A stretch of 64,000 nucleotides of DNA, from assembly GCA_019614645.1 (NCBI GenBank), contig JABWDB010000006.1:7254001-7318000 (forward strand), read 5' to 3'. This document shows, in pieces, positions 61,960 to 64,000 of this stretch. The position numbers and the translations under genes were made by a program. The first letter of the stretch is position 1; each line of letters starts with the position of its first letter. This DNA is from Stratiolaelaps scimitus (taxonomy: Eukaryota > Arthropoda > Arachnida > Mesostigmata > Laelapidae). The notes below the pieces were generated by a model. The model was not told the origin of the DNA. It worked only from the letters and a program-made list of their open reading frames with translations, and searched no databases.

Positions 61960-64000
61960 ACAGGCAGAGCAGCCGAAAGGGAGTGGTCCCGAGTGATGAG
62001 GTTGTTGTTGTTGTTGCTGTCGTCGTCGTTGCTGTTGCTGGTACTACACGGCGGTTGTTATTCAGTCAATCTCCTTGTCTTTCTTCTCGGTTCGGCATGG
62101 CCTCCCGATTCTCCGGCCCATTAGATGTGCGCTTAGATGCTAGCTCGCTCTCTTTGTCTATCTCTTTCTCTCTCTCGCTTCAGTTCGTTCTTTATTTGCT
62201 TCTCCTTGTTTCCTCGTCCTTGTTTGCAATTAGAGATAGTCATGGAGAGGGACAGCTCTAGATACGAAGCAGGACGAGCAAGGAAAAGCATAGAACGGGC
62301 GGACTACTGCAAAGGCTGCTACGGGGGTACGGGGGCTCTGGAAAGTTAGAGTGATCACGCGGCTATAGTGATCTGGCTCCGGATCGTCAACTTCTTCCAG
62401 AGTGATTGAGGCAGGCAGTGGCAGCGGGTTGCAAGAGAAGTTGTAATATAGGTGGTAGTTGGAGAACGGAGAGGTGGTGATCTTCGACTAATTATTGCTG
62501 CACTAGTAACGGCCACTACTACTAATATTGTTAGTTCTCAAGGTCTTTGTTTGTTCGAAAGTTGTAGGCCTTCTTTCGCCAGGTCTCCAAGAGCTACGTA
62601 AAGGCTTAAATTGTATTTATCTCTCATGGCTTACCGGAAGGGGTCGGATTCAGCATGCGTGTGCAGGTTATCCGGGATTATTATTTATTCATTGAGCGAA
62701 CGAAGTGTGATAACTAATATCCTTCCACAGCTATCTACTAATTTAAAGGCAAAGCTTTGTTGATAAACTCAGAAATGCATAAACGGATTCCGTTCGTATG
62801 CGCACACGTAATCTGAACCGAAGTACCTACGGGTCAGATTTCCTGATCGTTTGCTCCTATTTAATCTCTTTCATTTCAGCAGTGTCGCTACGCTCAGGTT
62901 CACCAAACTCTGACTGGTTAGATCTATAAACATTACAGGGACTATAAACATTACAGCACAACAATGCATGACATCCCATCGTAAAAGACCAACGACAGGC
63001 TCATCAATTCCCCTTTGCGGTGAATGTTCTAGTTCATTTAGTGTGGGAAAATTGTATAGCCGTCCCTCCCGCGTTACATGAAAATGCCAAAAAATTGTCT
63101 TCTAGCCATCACGCGTCAGCTAGCTGCCCGTCCCATTGACCTTGAATCGCCAAGTATCGTAAACATGCCGACGTTAGTCTCGACTTGCTCCGCAAGTGGA
63201 GCACGAGATTCGATCCAGCGGCGTAGTCTCCTTAGGTCGCGCAGTCTGCAAAGACAAGAAGGAGTGCGATAGCAGCATCTCCAGCGGCCGTAACACCAAC
63301 GTCCGCCCATCCGTCGGCCTGTTCGCCATCTTGAAGGACGACGCCGACGGTTAGATTGAGGGGTCGAGTGTCTGGGGGTTTGGATTTCCCTTCGTTTGTG
63401 TCTGTGATCCTATGCACACCCACAACGCGACAGCGCAGAAGGCGGAAACGACACAGTGAAAGGCCAGGAGAAAGAGGGCTTTCGCCTACCGACTCTTCCA
63501 GAATTGCCGCAGCCAAGGCCCGCTCGTGTGTGAGCAATATCCCCTCCGCGGCTAGAGCCGCTACGGCGTCTCGCTCAACTGCTGGCGTCGCTGAGGTCCA
63601 AGCCTACTGCTGCCGAAATAGGCCGCAGGCAACAATACGAAGGACGAATAGCCGGAATGGTGATGGTTGTACAGACGCTACAGCGGTCGCAGCTCGAGAA
63701 GTGAACGGGGCAGGGCGGGCGAGCAAGCGAATATCCGCGGACGTCCAAATGACCTAAGGAGGCCTAACAGCGGAAAGGAGGCTCCCTCACTAATAGCAGC
63801 TGCCACAAAAAATTCTCAGTGGTTGTGTCATCTGTTTGTGTGCGAAACCGTGCGGCCCGCTCTCGGCCCTCGGGCTCGATCCCATAGTATGTGCGTTGCT
63901 TATGTATCTATGTACGTCTTGATTTGCAACCAGTAGTAGTAGGTTTATGTAGCTGAGCGTGGGAGCAATGTCTCGCAGTGGGTGGGGTCTCTCCTCTGTG
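61960..64000. other. G+C-rich, repeat-bearing right edge
   Basis: TTG/TCG/CTG triplets (61998-62040) and a CT-rich stretch (62140-62185) precede an A+T-rich gap. From 63100 the DNA is G+C-rich with open frames on both strands (63232-63537 minus, 63356-63757 plus). Any gene here probably extends beyond the window. Confidence 0.4.
63116..63245 (-). CDS. Weak terminal-exon candidate on the minus strand
   Basis: On the minus strand, a strong acceptor (CTCCTTCTTGTCTTTGCAG) is followed by 42 open codons starting LRDLRRLRRWIESRAPLAEQ and ending in a TGA at 63116-63118. The product is basic then mixed, helical-looking and has no domain I recognise. A + strand frame (63078-63272) is open over the same bases, so the strand is uncertain. 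Confidence 0.25.

Noticed and set aside
1..64000. CRISPR arrays, bacterial operons, LTR pairs, reverse transcriptase or transposase motifs
   Set aside because: Looked for on both strands; no regularly spaced repeats, no YADD-type catalytic motif in any sizeable frame, and no paired long terminal repeats.

Overview
This is a eukaryotic nuclear window, almost certainly from an arthropod. It is A+T-leaning, full of (TA)n, (CT/GA)n and GNN/CNN triplet repeats, has G+C-rich islands, and carries a split gene with GT-AG introns coding for a cuticle-type chitin-binding protein. An acarine such as a mesostigmatan mite (Varroa-like) would fit the base composition and intron style, but that is an impression and the sequence does not prove it. 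I saw no bacterial operons, rRNA genes or CRISPR arrays.

Only one gene is well supported. It lies on the + strand and ends at 46329. Three exons (41227-41563, 43699-43870, 45006-46329) join in frame with GT-AG junctions to give 610 residues. These hold one complete six-cysteine chitin-binding type-2 (CBM14/peritrophin-A) domain, interrupted by an intron exactly at its 'PPG|T' turn, and a disordered C-terminal tail of about 440 residues rich in Arg, Ser, Pro and His. One CBM14 domain plus a long low-complexity tail is the layout of CPAP1-type cuticular proteins. Upstream, a Thr-rich exon (32649-32866) with a strong acceptor and a near-perfect donor joins in phase. A Cys-rich 150-bp segment (38309-38458) fits between them as a phase 0-0 exon, constitutive or cassette. 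A possible earlier exon (31916-32084) and a possible signal-peptide exon (30266-30310) also fit in phase but rest on weaker evidence. The 5' end of the gene is therefore unresolved.

Layout: 1-8040 is A+T-rich with an old duplicated unit at the left edge. 8040-9110 is a G+C-rich island that may be a promoter or 5' exon. 9780-10270 is a hairpin-rich segment open on both strands. 10.5-30 kb is intergenic or intronic sequence with several G+C-rich islands. 30-46.3 kb is the chitin-binding gene, followed by a probable 3' UTR to about 47.84 kb. 47.9-52 kb is A+T-rich and rich in retroposons. 52.1-53.6 kb is a CpG-rich, promoter-like island. 53.7-61.9 kb is mostly featureless, and 62-64 kb is G+C-rich again with one weak minus-strand exon candidate.

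Mobile DNA is mostly short retroposons. There is a tRNA-derived SINE family with three recognisable copies, several other tRNA-like degenerate elements, and one young-looking retroposed insertion (51569-51792) with a 22-A tail and a perfect 15-bp target-site duplication. I found no convincing undescribed system. The items most worth following up are the Cys-rich cassette exon candidate, the retroposed RNA of unknown origin, the unnamed SINE family and the clustered perfect hairpins at 9.9-10.1 kb.
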